Shown in pieces: positions 53,826 to 63,751 of a DNA stretch of 64,000 bases; position 1 is the stretch's first letter; each line of letters starts with the position of its first letter. The translations under genes and the position numbers were made by a program. Origin of the DNA: Roseitranquillus sp963749675 (GTDB taxonomy: Bacteria; Pseudomonadota; Alphaproteobacteria; Rhodobacterales; Rhodobacteraceae). Where the stretch lies: positions 558,001-622,000 of the forward strand of contig CAVVNT010000001.1 of assembly GCA_963749675.1 (NCBI GenBank). Direction: 5' to 3'. The notes beneath the pieces are model-generated. The model was not told where the DNA came from. It searched no databases and saw only the letters and a list, made by a program, of their open reading frames with translations.

Positions 53826-54464
53826 ATGTCGACACTACGCACGCTCACATGTCTACTGGTGCTCGGGGCCTGTTCCGGGCAGCCGCTCACGGAGCGGCCG
53901 GAGCCGATCGGGGACTTCAGGCTGGGCTATGCGATCGCCAACGTGGAGCGGCCGGAGCAGGGCCCGTTCTCTCGGGTCCTGCCCGACGCGACCATCAAGG
54001 CCGAGGCGGAAGAGGCCGTGCGCGCCCGTCTGGGGCGGTACGACGGCGACGGGCTCTACCATGTCGGGATGGCGGTCGGCGGCTACGTGCTGGCGCAGCC
54101 CGGCGTGCCGATCCTCTACTCGCCGAAGTCGGTGATGATCGTCGACGTCACCGTCTTCGACAACGCGACCCGCCAGAAGCTGAATGCCGAGCCGCACCGG
54201 ATCACCGCCTTCGAGGGGCTGGAGAACACCGTGCCGATCGTCGGCTCCGGCCTGGCCCGCAATGCCGAGGCGCAGCTTGAGAACCTGTCCGAGCAGGTGG
54301 CGGTGCAGCTGGAAGCATGGCTGCGCGAGAACGAAGAGTGGTTCGTGCCGGAGCCGGGGCAGGAGCGGGTGCCATTCGACCCGGCGACGGCGCGGCAACC
54401 AGGCGATCCTGCGGCGGCGGGTAGCGGCGGACTGGCGACGCAGCCCGCGGCGCCGGCCAACTGA
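53826..54464 (+). CDS. Hypothetical lipoprotein
   Basis: A 212-residue protein with a lipobox (LLVLGAC, Cys 16) and GGGGAGG-like ribosome site (GGGGAGGG) before the ATG. Body: DFRLGYAIANVERPEQGPF, MAVGGYVLAQPGVPILYSPK, MIVDVTVFDNATRQKLNAEP, ENLSEQVAVQLEAWLRENEE, then a Pro/Ala tail. I do not recognise the family; it looks like an outer-membrane-attached periplasmic protein of Rhodobacterales type. Confidence 0.8.
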   Translation: MSTLRTLTCLLVLGACSGQPLTERPEPIGDFRLGYAIANVERPEQGPFSRVLPDATIKAEAEEAVRARLGRYDGDGLYHVGMAVGGYVLAQPGVPILYSPKSVMIVDVTVFDNATRQKLNAEPHRITAFEGLENTVPIVGSGLARNAEAQLENLSEQVAVQLEAWLRENEEWFVPEPGQERVPFDPATARQPGDPAAAGSGGLATQPAAPAN

Positions 54465-54556
54465 CGCTTGATTTCACAGAGGTGAATCAGTAACTGCGCC
54501 GCGATGTTGGACCGGGCCCTTGCGAGCGGCCCCTTAGGGATGAGGCTAAAAAGGCG

Positions 54557-55732
<1,176 letters not shown>

Positions 55733-55756
55733 ACGCCGTCTTGGCGCGCATCTCCG

Positions 55757-55782
55757 AAGGGCCATCCGCGAGGGTGGCCCTT
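55757..55782 (+). terminator. Rho-independent-type terminator after tuf
   Basis: AAGGGCCA, 10-base loop, TGGCCCTT with a short T run at the end of the stem, 25 bases after the tuf stop. Confidence 0.65.
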
Positions 55783-55802
55783 TGACGTTGGAGGGGGCCC
55801 GC

Positions 55803-56774
55803 ATGCAAGAAGACATCCGCCTTTCCTACATGCTTTCGGGCCCGCGCCGGGGCGAGGCGCTGGATGACGGCGCGATCGCGGAGGCGCTGGAATCCCCCGA
55901 ACTGGCATGGGTACACATGCGCGCCCACGATCCCGGGACAGCGGCCTGGATCGGCTCGAACCTCGGCTACCTCGACGAGGCGATCCGTTCCGCCCTCATC
56001 GCGGAGGAGACGCGGCCGCGGACCGTCGTGATCGGCAATGGGATCATGCTCATCCTGCGGGCGGTGAACACGAACCCGGGCGAGGAGCCGGGAGACATGG
56101 TGTCGCTGCGTTTGTGGGTCGATCCGGCGCGGATCGTGTCCCTGTCGCGCCGGCCGATCACGTCGCTGCAGGACCTTGCGGCGGAGGTGGCCGCCGGGCG
56201 CGGCCCGGACGGGCCGGGGCTGTTCCTGAGCCGACTGCTGTCGCATCTCAACCGGCACATGGAGGATGCGCTGGACGAGATCGAAGCGGAGACCGACGCG
56301 CTGGAGGACGAGGTCTCGGAAAATCCAAACCCCCGTTTCCGCGAGCGGATTTCCGATGCCCGGCAGCAGGTCGTAAACTTCCGCCGCTATGTCTCGCCGC
56401 AGCGCGACGCCCTGACCGCGCTGGCGGCGGCGCGACTCGAGTGGCTGACCGAGTTGGACCGCCGCTCGCTCGGCGAGGCGCACGACCGGACGCAGCGCTA
56501 TGTCGAGGAACTCGACGCGATGCGGGACGGGCTCGCGCTGATCCGGGACGAGCTGTCGAATGCACAGGCCGAGCGGCTGAACAGGAATCTCTACTACCTT
56601 TCGGTGATCTCCGCGATCTTCCTGCCGCTTGGGTTCCTGACCGGGCTCATGGGGATCAATCTTGCCGGCATGCCCGGCGCCGAATGGCCGGTCGCCTTCT
56701 GGACCTTCGTGGGCCTGCTTGTCGCCGTCGTCGTGGTGCAGATCGCCATCCTGCGATGGCTTCGCCTGTTCTGA
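55803..56774 (+). CDS. ZntB/CorA-family metal ion transporter
   Basis: A 323-residue member of the 2-TM-GxN family. A long cytoplasmic domain with coiled-coil helices (LSHLNRHMEDALDEIEAETD, DGLALIRDELSNAQAERLNR) ends in two membrane helices; the pore motif is MGINLAGMPG, with GIN where CorA has GMN. That and the length favour a ZntB-like zinc transporter (inference). ATG at 55,803 has GGAGG 11 bases ahead. Confidence 0.88.
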   Translation: MQEDIRLSYMLSGPRRGEALDDGAIAEALESPELAWVHMRAHDPGTAAWIGSNLGYLDEAIRSALIAEETRPRTVVIGNGIMLILRAVNTNPGEEPGDMVSLRLWVDPARIVSLSRRPITSLQDLAAEVAAGRGPDGPGLFLSRLLSHLNRHMEDALDEIEAETDALEDEVSENPNPRFRERISDARQQVVNFRRYVSPQRDALTALAAARLEWLTELDRRSLGEAHDRTQRYVEELDAMRDGLALIRDELSNAQAERLNRNLYYLSVISAIFLPLGFLTGLMGINLAGMPGAEWPVAFWTFVGLLVAVVVVQIAILRWLRLF

Positions 56775-56784
56775 GGGTGCCAGG

Positions 56785-57189
56785 GTGAGAAGGGGCCTCC
56801 TGGCCGGTGCAGCCTACTTCGCGATGGTTTTCGCGGCGGGCTTCGTGCTGGGCGCGATCAGGACCCTCTGGCTCGCGCCCGCGCTGGGCGAGGTGGCGGC
56901 GGTCTTGATCGAGATACCGTTCATGCTGGCGATCGCGTGGCGGGCGTGCGCCGGGATCGTGGCCCGGATGCGGCTTTCGCCGGAGACGGGCGTGAGGGTC
57001 GCGATGGGCGCGGCGGCGGTGGTCATGTTGTGGGCCGCGGAAGTGGCCCTGACGCTGATGCTGGGGGCGGCGCCTGCCGATGTCCCTGCGGCCTTTGCGA
57101 CGCCACAGGCGCTTCTGGGCATCGCGGCGCAGATCTTGTTCGCGGCGTTCCCCCTGATCTTGCGTGGCGGCGGCGGACAAGGCGCTTGA
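56785..57189 (+). CDS. Small membrane protein, unknown
   Basis: A 134-residue protein with four hydrophobic segments (GLLAGAAYFAMVFAAGFVLG, VAAVLIEIPFMLAIAWRAC, VAMGAAAVVMLWAAEVALTL, LLGIAAQILFAAFPLIL). GTG start at 56,785, ten bases after the transporter stop, so probably co-transcribed with it. No family recognised. Confidence 0.7.
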   Translation: MRRGLLAGAAYFAMVFAAGFVLGAIRTLWLAPALGEVAAVLIEIPFMLAIAWRACAGIVARMRLSPETGVRVAMGAAAVVMLWAAEVALTLMLGAAPADVPAAFATPQALLGIAAQILFAAFPLILRGGGGQGA

Positions 57190-57226
57190 TCTCGGCGCGG
57201 GGGTGGCATACCGGAAGGGCCGGCCT

Positions 57227-57302
57227 AGGGGTATAGCTCAGTTGGTAGAGCATCGGTCTCCAAAACCGAGGGTCGTGGGTTCGAGTCCCTCTGCCCCTGC
57301 CA
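57227..57302 (+). tRNA. tRNA-Trp(CCA)
   Basis: A 76-base cloverleaf with encoded CCA: acceptor AGGGGTA with TGCCCCT, D arm AGCTCAGTTGGTAGAGC, anticodon loop CTCCAAA (CCA), T loop GTTCGAGTC. In many alphaproteobacteria it lies just before secE; here 5 kb of other genes intervene. Confidence 0.97.
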
Positions 57303-57319
57303 AGCCTGAAGCCCCAAAT

Positions 57320-57335
57320 TGTACATTTTTGTACA
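57320..57335. promoter_or_regulatory. Palindromic operator beside tRNA-Trp, site 1
   Basis: TGTACATTTTTGTACA: same half-sites and 4-base spacer as before leuC, 17 bases after tRNA-Trp. It is followed by CATTCTCAGCC, close to CATTCTCGGCC after leuC site 2. Confidence 0.5.
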
Positions 57336-57352
57336 TTCTCAGCCCTCCCTTT

Positions 57353-57368
57353 TGTACATTTTCTTACG
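57353..57368. promoter_or_regulatory. Half-palindromic operator beside tRNA-Trp, site 2
   Basis: TGTACATTTTCTTACG: left half-site perfect, right half degenerate, 33 bases from site 1, the same spacing as the pair before leuC. Confidence 0.35.
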
Positions 57369-57461
57369 GAAATCCGGGGCGGCGAACGGACCGCCCGGCG
57401 GGATGACAGCGCCGCCGGGTCGCGGTCAGAGGGGCTCCGCGAGCATCGCCGCGGCGGCGAT

Positions 57462-57671
57462 TTAGACCGGTATGCCGCCCGCGTCGCGCACGGTGACCAC
57501 GTAGCTCTCGCGATGGCCGTCGGGCATGTCGTCGCGGATCAGATGGGCAAGTTCCCTGACGGCCATCTTTCGGGAGTTGTCGAGCGACGGCATTTCCTGG
57601 CCGAGGGCGTCCGTCATGCGGCGCTTCCCGTCATTTATGTCGAAGTAGAAGCGCTGCGTGTCAGCCTCCAT
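57462..57671 (-). CDS. DUF6894-type small protein
   Basis: A 69-residue protein: RFYFDINDGKRRMTDALGQE, ARELAHLIRDDMPDG-like ARE block, SYVVTVRDAGGIPV. The RFYFDxxDG opening and VTVRDxxG ending are the DUF6894 pattern, common in alphaproteobacteria beside Crp/Fnr regulators; function unknown. It starts nine bases after the regulator ends. Confidence 0.75.
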   Translation of the reverse strand: MEADTQRFYFDINDGKRRMTDALGQEMPSLDNSRKMAVRELAHLIRDDMPDGHRESYVVTVRDAGGIPV

Positions 57672-57679
57672 GCACGGCA

Positions 57680-58405
57680 TCATTGCCACGGGCGTCCGAG
57701 GTGCAGGTAATCCGGTTCGAACTCCCCGAGGGTGGCGAGGGCCTGGAAGTCGGTGATCTGGATGCGCCGATCCTGAAGCGACACGAGGCCATCGTCGCGC
57801 AGGGCGCTCAAAACGCGCTGGACATGAACCTGCGAGATACCCAGCAGATCGCCGAGGACGACCTGCGTGTAGGGCATCGGGAACTGGTGGTCGTAGGTGA
57901 GCCCGACCGTGTCGAGGCGGACGTAGAGCTCGCAGAAGAGGTGCGCGAGCTGCTTTTCCGACGAGCGCCTGCCGACGTTGACCAGCCATTCCCGCAGGAC
58001 CGCCTCCTCGACCAGGCTTGCCCAGAGGCAGGCGCGGTTGATCTCGGGATGCGACCGCAGGATCTCCTCCATCTCCAGCGCGGGGACACGGGAGACGACG
58101 CAGTCCGTCAGCGCGCCGATCGAGTGGTCCATGCGCCCGAGGATGTAGACATGCAGATCGCAGAAATCGCCGGGCAGCAGCAGCGCGACGATCGCGCGGC
58201 GCCCGTCCGGAAGGTTCTTGTAGCGACACGCCGTCCCCGAGAAGACGACGTGCACGTGATCGGGGCAATCGTCCTCGACGATCAGGTCCTGGGTGGCCGA
58301 AAAGGCGCGGGCTTGCTGTGCAAGCCGCTCGAGCCGGTCGACGTCGGCCTGCTGGAGGTCGGCGCCGAAACGGAGCTTGCGCGTCAGGGAGCTTTCGTTG
58401 GTCAT
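57680..58405 (-). CDS. Crp/Fnr-family transcriptional regulator
   Basis: A 241-residue regulator: N-terminal cyclic-nucleotide-fold domain (CPDHVHVVFSGTACRYKNLP, DGRRAIVALLLPGDFCDL) and C-terminal HTH (PYTQVVLGDLLGISQVHVQR, LSALRDDGLV). The Fnr iron-sulfur cysteines are absent, so its signal is not the Fnr type. It lies downstream of the kinase relic on the same strand. Confidence 0.9.
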   Translation of the reverse strand: MTNESSLTRKLRFGADLQQADVDRLERLAQQARAFSATQDLIVEDDCPDHVHVVFSGTACRYKNLPDGRRAIVALLLPGDFCDLHVYILGRMDHSIGALTDCVVSRVPALEMEEILRSHPEINRACLWASLVEEAVLREWLVNVGRRSSEKQLAHLFCELYVRLDTVGLTYDHQFPMPYTQVVLGDLLGISQVHVQRVLSALRDDGLVSLQDRRIQITDFQALATLGEFEPDYLHLGRPWQ

Positions 58406-58414
58406 GAAAACCTT

Positions 58415-59215
58415 TCAGGTCGGCCAGCGGATCGATACATGTGTCCCACTCCGTCTGTCGGGCCACGCTCGATCTTGCCGTCGAGAGCAGCGCCAGCGAC
58501 TCCACCAGGCCGGCCCAGCAAAAATCCTTGATGGCCTGTGAGCGCAGCTTTCCGCAGCCGCCCGGGCGCCAATTCCGTCATCTCGTACGGCGAGCCTAGC
58601 ATGCTTCGGCCCGTTGCGGAGAAGACTCACGTGAATCGTGCCTGAGCGGCCCTCGGGAACGACGTGCTTCACGGCGTTCACCAACAGCTCGCGGACGATA
58701 AGGCCCGCGTCGATGACCTGCTCTCGGCTCGAGCCGATGGCCTCGTCGATCTCCGTCGAGAACCGTTGCAGATGCCCTGCCATCGCCCGGACATGGCTTG
58801 CAGGCGGGAACCGAGCCCGGCCTCACCGGGGACCGTGCAGGCCCCCTTTGAAGGTCGCGAGGATGTCGGTCAGTTCCGCGACATGGGCCAGATATGTCCG
58901 CGCCTCCTCTCTCTGTGCGGCGCGGAAACTCCGTGCGGTCAGCGCGGACAGGATGTTGAGCGAAGTCATGAGCCGGAGCTCGGCCTTGCGTACTCTGACG
59001 CTGTCGAAGTGCCGGCTCAACTCGCTGATCTGGGTTGGCCTCTTCCGCTTGCCATCCCGCCGTCGTCTCAAGCGAAGCGCCGGGGGCAACATTTGGGAAC
59101 GCAGGCAAGTGCCCCCGGCCTCGATAGGATCGCCCATGGCCGGAGCGGGTCGCGACAACATATGTTGCAAAATGCAGCCAATTCTTGCTTGACGTCGGAG
59201 GAACCTCCGGCACAT
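58415..59215 (-). pseudogene. Histidine kinase relic (HWE/HisKA_2-like)
   Basis: One frame carries AELRLMTSLNILSALTARSF and EARTYLAHVAELTDILATFK (dimerisation helices), then a TGA at about 58,825, then GLIVRELLVNAVKHVVPEGR (N box) and ARLAVRDDGIGA. A frame change near 58,520 is needed to reach AALDGKIERGPTDG and GTHVSIRWP (G2 box). The His-containing start is unclear. Two defects in a short gene argue for decay. Confidence 0.65.
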
Positions 59216-59319
59216 CGCCGGGTCGGTACGACACTCGCGGGGGTCCGTGCCACCGTCACGCAGCTATGCTAGCTCGGCGGGTAGGCGTATGACCGATGCG
59301 CAAGTCGAGGAGAAGCGGC

Positions 59320-60552
59320 GTGACGAGCGGGAAAAGGATCGCGGTGCTGGGCGGGGACGGGTTCGTGGGCTGGCCCACCTGCCTGCATCTGAGCGAGACG
59401 GGGCACGAGGTGCACATCGTCGACAATCTCAGCCGCCGGTGGATCGACACGGAACTGGGGGTGCAGTCGCTGACGCCGATGGACTCGATTCAGGAGCGCT
59501 GTCGGATCTGGCACGAGGTGACGGGGCGGCGGATTCACTTCCACCTGCTCGACGTCGCGAAGGAGTACGAGCGGCTGAAGGCGTGGATCGCGGAGCGTGC
59601 CCCGGACGCGGTGATCCACTTCGCCGAGCAGCGGGCCGCGCCCTATTCGATGAAGACCGACCGGCACAAGGTCTACACGGTGGGCAACAACGTCAACGCC
59701 ACGCACAACGTGCTGGCGGCGCTGGTGGAGACGGGGGTGGATGCGCACCTGATCCATCTGGGGACGATGGGGGTCTACGGATACTCCAACGTCGGGGCGG
59801 CGATCCCCGAGGGCTATCTAGATGTCGAGGTGGAGAACCTCGAGGGCGAGAAGCGGCGGCAGGAGATCCTGTATCCGACGCGGCCGGGGTCGGTGTACCA
59901 CATGACCAAGAGCCTCGATCAGATCCTGTTCCAGTTCTACGCGCAGAACGACGGGCTGAGGATCACCGACCTGCACCAGGGGATCGTCTGGGGGACGCAT
60001 ACCGACCAGACGCGGCGTCACGTGCAGCTGATCAACCGCTTCGACTATGACGGCGACTACGGCACGGTGCTGAACCGGTTCCTGATCCAGGCCGCGATCG
60101 GGTATCCACTCACGGTGCACGGGACAGGCGGTCAGACGCGGGCGTTCATCCACATCCAGGATTCGGTGCGCTGCATCGAGCTGGCGCTGGGCGACCCGCC
60201 ACAGTCCGGCGACCGGGTACGGATCTTCAACCAGATGACCGAGACGCACCGGGTGCGGGACCTCGCCGAGATGGTGGCGAGGCTGACCGGGGCGCGCGTG
60301 GCCTACCTGCCGAACCCGCGGAAGGAGGCGGACGAGAACGACCTGGTAGTGCGCAACGACCAGTTTCTGGCACTGGGGCTGGAGCCGACGACGCTGGCCG
60401 ACGGGCTGCTCCAGGAGGTGGTCGAGGTGGCGAAGAAGTACGCCTATCGTATCGACCGCAAGCGCGTGCCGGCGGTCAGCGCCTGGACGCGGGACCTCGG
60501 GACCCGCGTCGAGCGCGACCCCGAGGGCAAGGCCCTGCGCAGCGCGTCATGA
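59320..60552 (+). CDS. sqdB: UDP-sulfoquinovose synthase
   Basis: Makes UDP-sulfoquinovose from UDP-glucose and sulfite, the head-group donor of the sulfolipid SQDG. About 410 residues of the extended SDR family: GGDGFVGWPTCLHLSETGHE (NAD motif), DNLSRRWIDTELGVQSLTPM, SVYHMTKSLDQILFQFYA (Tyr/Lys), GIVWGTHTDQT, TRAFIHIQDSVRCIELAL. GTG at 59,320 with GAGGAG 7 bases ahead is preferred; an ATG at 59,296 is possible. First gene of sqdBDC. Confidence 0.95.
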   Translation: MTSGKRIAVLGGDGFVGWPTCLHLSETGHEVHIVDNLSRRWIDTELGVQSLTPMDSIQERCRIWHEVTGRRIHFHLLDVAKEYERLKAWIAERAPDAVIHFAEQRAAPYSMKTDRHKVYTVGNNVNATHNVLAALVETGVDAHLIHLGTMGVYGYSNVGAAIPEGYLDVEVENLEGEKRRQEILYPTRPGSVYHMTKSLDQILFQFYAQNDGLRITDLHQGIVWGTHTDQTRRHVQLINRFDYDGDYGTVLNRFLIQAAIGYPLTVHGTGGQTRAFIHIQDSVRCIELALGDPPQSGDRVRIFNQMTETHRVRDLAEMVARLTGARVAYLPNPRKEADENDLVVRNDQFLALGLEPTTLADGLLQEVVEVAKKYAYRIDRKRVPAVSAWTRDLGTRVERDPEGKALRSAS

Positions 60553-60610
60553 CGACGCTGGCGGGGCCGTCGCTCGGCCGGGTGCCGGTGCCGACCCGTC
60601 TGGCCGCAGC

Positions 60611-61429
60611 GTGTTGCGTCAGGGCGTGATCCGCTGCGCCTATGTCACGCTCGTCACCAATGCCGACTTCGCTCTGGGCGCGGCGGCGCTGCTCAGGTCG
60701 CTGCGCCTGAGCGGGACCGATGCCGATCTTGTGGTCATGCACACGGCGGCGGTGCCCGAGGCGTCGCGGGTCAGGTTGCAGGAACGCGGCGGGCGGCTGG
60801 TCGAGGTGGAACTGCTGCCGACGTCGGACGCGTTCAACGCCGCCCACGCGAAGAGCGCGCTGCACGGCGCCGCGCCGTTCACCAAGGGGGAGAAGCCGCC
60901 GTTCCATACCCCGCTCGACAATTTCGCCAAGCTGAGGTTGTGGCAGCTCGACCATGACCGGGTGGTCTTCCTAGACGCCGACACGCTGGTGCTGAGGAAC
61001 GTCGATCGGCTGTTTCAATACCCCGATTTCAGCGCGGCCCCGAACGTCTATGAAGGGCTCGCGGACTTCCACCGGCTGAACTCGGGGGTGTTCACGGCGC
61101 GGCCGTCTCGAGAGACTTTCCGATCGATGCTGGATGCGCTGGACTTTCCGGGGGCGTTCTGGCCGCGAACGGACCAGACGTTCCTCCAGAGCTTCTTTCC
61201 GGACTGGCACGGGCTCCCGGTGTTCGACAACATGCTTCAATACGTCTGGCTCAATCTGCCCGGTCTCTGGGACTGGGGCAGCATCCGCGTTCTCCACTTC
61301 CAGTACGAGAAGCCGTGGCAGGAGCCGCACCCGAAGGCTCACCAGCTTGGTCCCCTGATCGATCTCTGGCGCGCCTACGCCGGCGATGGGCCGGTGCCCG
61401 ATATCGACCGGCTGACCGGGCCGGCGTGA
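60611..61429 (+). CDS. sqdD: Glycosyltransferase SqdD (glycogenin-like GT8)
   Basis: A 272-residue GT8-fold enzyme: CAYVTLVTNADFALGAAALL, DNFAKLRLWQLDHDRVVFLD with DAD (metal), HRLNSGVFTARPS, DQTFLQSFFPDWHGLPVFDN and WGSIRVLHFQYEKPWQEP. In R. sphaeroides SqdD has glycogenin similarity and acts in sulfolipid formation (established). Start GTG at 60,611 or 60,626; neither has a strong ribosome site. Four-base overlap with sqdC. Confidence 0.9.
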   Translation: MLRQGVIRCAYVTLVTNADFALGAAALLRSLRLSGTDADLVVMHTAAVPEASRVRLQERGGRLVEVELLPTSDAFNAAHAKSALHGAAPFTKGEKPPFHTPLDNFAKLRLWQLDHDRVVFLDADTLVLRNVDRLFQYPDFSAAPNVYEGLADFHRLNSGVFTARPSRETFRSMLDALDFPGAFWPRTDQTFLQSFFPDWHGLPVFDNMLQYVWLNLPGLWDWGSIRVLHFQYEKPWQEPHPKAHQLGPLIDLWRAYAGDGPVPDIDRLTGPA

Positions 61430-62295
61430 GGGTCGCAGTCACCGGCGGAACCGGGCTGGTCGGGCATCTCATCGTGCGGCGGCTGGCGGCGGCGGGGCAC
61501 GACGTCGTCGTGCTTTCGCGCGGTGCGCCAACGGTTCCAGTCGGTCACCTGCCCTATTCATTGGGTGACAGGCCCGACCTTCGCGGAACCGAGGCGCTGG
61601 TTCATGCGGCTCTGGATCACGCGCCGGGGCGCTATCGCGGGGGCGAGGGTGCGGACGCGGCGGAGTTCCTGTCGCGCAACCTGGGCGGCACGATCACGCT
61701 GTTCCGGTCGGCACGCGACGCTGGCGTGCGTCGGGTCGTGTTCCTGTCGACGCGGGCGGTCTATGGCGACTATCCGGCGGGGACCCACCTGATCGAATCT
61801 CTGCAGCCCAAGCCGGACACGCTGTATGGCCACGTCAAGCGCGAGGCGGAGGCGGCATTGGCGGGACTTGCGACGCCAGATTTCTCAGGGGTTTGCCTGC
61901 GCGCCACGGGGGTGTACGGGCCGGCCCCGCCGGGACGTCCGCACAAGTGGGCCGCGTTGTTCGACGCTTTCGCTGCTGGCGCCGAGGTCGCGCCACGGAT
62001 CGGAACCGAAGTGCATGGCGACGACCTTTCGGCAGCCGTGGAGCTTGTGCTGACGGGCGAGGTGCCCGTCCTGCTCAACGTTTCGGACTTCGTGCTAGAC
62101 CGCGCCGATCTGCTGGCGGCGTTCTCGCGGCTGACCGGAGTCACCGGGCGGCTGCCAGCGCGATCCGACCCTGGCGCGGTCAGCGCGATGTCGACGGACC
62201 GGCTTCAGGCACTCGGCTGGACACGGCGGGGGTCGCGTGGGCTGGAGCCTGCCTTGCGGGAGATGTGCGCGGCTCATGGCGTCGCCGGGACTTGA
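61426..62295 (+). CDS. sqdC: SqdC-like NAD-dependent epimerase/dehydratase
   Basis: A 289-residue extended SDR: VAVTGGTGLVGHLIVRRLA, VVFLSTRAVYGDYPAGTHL, YGHVKREAEAALAG (Tyr/Lys), CLRATGVYGPAPPG. Third gene of the sqdBDC order known in R. sphaeroides, where SqdC affects sulfolipid yield. GTG start overlaps the sqdD stop (GTGA). Confidence 0.88.
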   Translation: MRVAVTGGTGLVGHLIVRRLAAAGHDVVVLSRGAPTVPVGHLPYSLGDRPDLRGTEALVHAALDHAPGRYRGGEGADAAEFLSRNLGGTITLFRSARDAGVRRVVFLSTRAVYGDYPAGTHLIESLQPKPDTLYGHVKREAEAALAGLATPDFSGVCLRATGVYGPAPPGRPHKWAALFDAFAAGAEVAPRIGTEVHGDDLSAAVELVLTGEVPVLLNVSDFVLDRADLLAAFSRLTGVTGRLPARSDPGAVSAMSTDRLQALGWTRRGSRGLEPALREMCAAHGVAGT

Positions 62296-62345
62296 TCGCA
62301 AGGCGGGGACGCGTTACGTGCCCGACTTCGACAAGAGGACGCGAG

Positions 62346-62546
62346 ATGGCGGCAAGAACCAATCCGCTGCAGTTCGTGCAGCAGGTCCGAGCGGAAATCG
62401 CGAAGGTGGTCTGGCCGACCCGGCGCGAGACGCTGATGACGACCGTGATGGTGTTCATCATGGCCACCCTTGCGGCGATTTTCTTTTTCATCGTGGACTT
62501 TCTGATCCGCAACGGGCTTGAACTGATCCTCACTTACTTCGGTTGA
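62346..62546 (+). CDS. secE: Preprotein translocase subunit SecE
   Basis: A 66-residue single-span SecE: PLQFVQQVRAEIAKVVWPTR, RETLMTTVMVFIMATLAAIF. VxWPTRxET is the family signature. It stabilises SecY in the translocon. AGAGGA 12 bases before the ATG. Confidence 0.96.
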   Translation: MAARTNPLQFVQQVRAEIAKVVWPTRRETLMTTVMVFIMATLAAIFFFIVDFLIRNGLELILTYFG

Positions 62547-62683
62547 GCCTTGCGGAGGCGGACGGACGGCGCTATTGGGCCCCATCCCGGCTTTGAAGGC
62601 GTGCGGGCGATTCGCGTCGCGCGCCGCTTTTGTCTTCTGGGACCATGAAACCTTCGTGGCTTGACGGCCAAGGGACGAGATAG

Positions 62684-63217
62684 ATGGCGAAGCGGTGGTA
62701 TTCGGTGAGCGTGCTCTCGAACTTCGAAAAGAAGGTCGCGGAGCAGATCCGGCATTCCGCCGCCGACGCGTCGCTCGAGAACGAGATTGAGGAAGTCCTC
62801 GTCCCGACCGAGGAGGTCATCGAGATTCGGCGCGGCAAGAAGGTCCCGACGGAGCGTCGCTTCATGCCGGGATACGTGCTCGTCCGCATGGAGATGTCCG
62901 ACCGTGCCTATCACCTGATCACGTCGATCAATCGCGTGACCGGGTTCCTCGGGCCGCAGGGCAAGCCGATGCCGATGCGGGACGACGAGGTAAACGGCAT
63001 CCTCAATCGTGTCGAGGAAGGAGAGGCGTCGCCGCGGCAACTGATCCACTTCGATATCGGAGAGAGGGTCAAGGTGAACGATGGTCCGTTCGAGGACTTC
63101 GACGGCATGGTCGAGGAGGTCGATGAAGACAACCAGCGCCTCAAGGTGATGGTGTCGATCTTTGGCCGCGCCACGCCGGTCGAGCTGGAATTCGCTCAGG
63201 TCAGCAAGCAGGGCTGA
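62684..63217 (+). CDS. nusG: Transcription termination/antitermination factor NusG
   Basis: A 177-residue protein: RWYSVSVLSNFEKKVAEQIR (NGN domain), VPTEEVIEIRRGKKVPTERR, FMPGYVLVRMEMSD, VTGFLGPQGKPMPM, and C-terminal KOW domain GERVKVNDGPFEDFDGMVEE. Binds RNA polymerase and Rho or ribosome. Confidence 0.98.
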   Translation: MAKRWYSVSVLSNFEKKVAEQIRHSAADASLENEIEEVLVPTEEVIEIRRGKKVPTERRFMPGYVLVRMEMSDRAYHLITSINRVTGFLGPQGKPMPMRDDEVNGILNRVEEGEASPRQLIHFDIGERVKVNDGPFEDFDGMVEEVDEDNQRLKVMVSIFGRATPVELEFAQVSKQG

Positions 63218-63322
63218 CAACATCGCGTGGGAGGCGAGCCGGGCGCGCCCGGCAGCCCGGACCACGCCAACCGATCTCGCGGGACGCGTCCCGACGGGAC
63301 TTGAGAAAAGGAGAGGCCTGCG
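63218..63322 (+). promoter_or_regulatory. Leader of the rplK-rplA operon
   Basis: A 105-base leader. GGGCGCGCCC and GGGACGCGTCCC-like inverted repeats are visible. In other bacteria protein L1 binds this leader and represses translation; a comparable role here is inferred from position, not demonstrated. AAGGAGAGG ends 8 bases before the rplK ATG. Confidence 0.4.
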
Positions 63323-63751
63323 ATGGCCAAGAAAGTAGTCGGCAGCCTGAAGCTGCAGGTGAAAGCGGGTCAAGCGAAGCCATCGCCCCCGGTCGGCCCC
63401 GCGCTGGGCCAGCGCGGCATCAACATCATGGAATTCTGCAAGGCGTTCAACGCCCGCACGCAGGAGATGGAGCCGGGTGCGCCGTGTCCGACCGTGATCA
63501 CCTACTACCAGGACAAGTCCTTCACGATGGAGATCAAGACGCCGCCGGCGTCGCACTATTTGAAGAAGGCCGCGAAGAAGAACTCGGGCGCCAAGCTGCC
63601 GGGTCGCGAGACCATCGGGTCGGTGACCGCAAAGCAACTTCGCGAGATCGCCGAAGCCAAGATGAAGGACCTCAACGCGAACGACGTCGAGGCGGCGATG
63701 AAGATCATCCTCGGATCTGCGAACTCGATGGGAATCGAGGTGAGGGGCTGA
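63323..63751 (+). CDS. rplK: 50S ribosomal protein L11
   Basis: A 142-residue L11: GSLKLQVKAGQAKPSPPVGP, ALGQRGINIMEFCKAFNART, AAKKNSGAKLPGRETIGSVT. Forms the GTPase-associated centre with 23S rRNA. Stop overlaps rplA by one base. Confidence 0.99.
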   Translation: MAKKVVGSLKLQVKAGQAKPSPPVGPALGQRGINIMEFCKAFNARTQEMEPGAPCPTVITYYQDKSFTMEIKTPPASHYLKKAAKKNSGAKLPGRETIGSVTAKQLREIAEAKMKDLNANDVEAAMKIILGSANSMGIEVRG

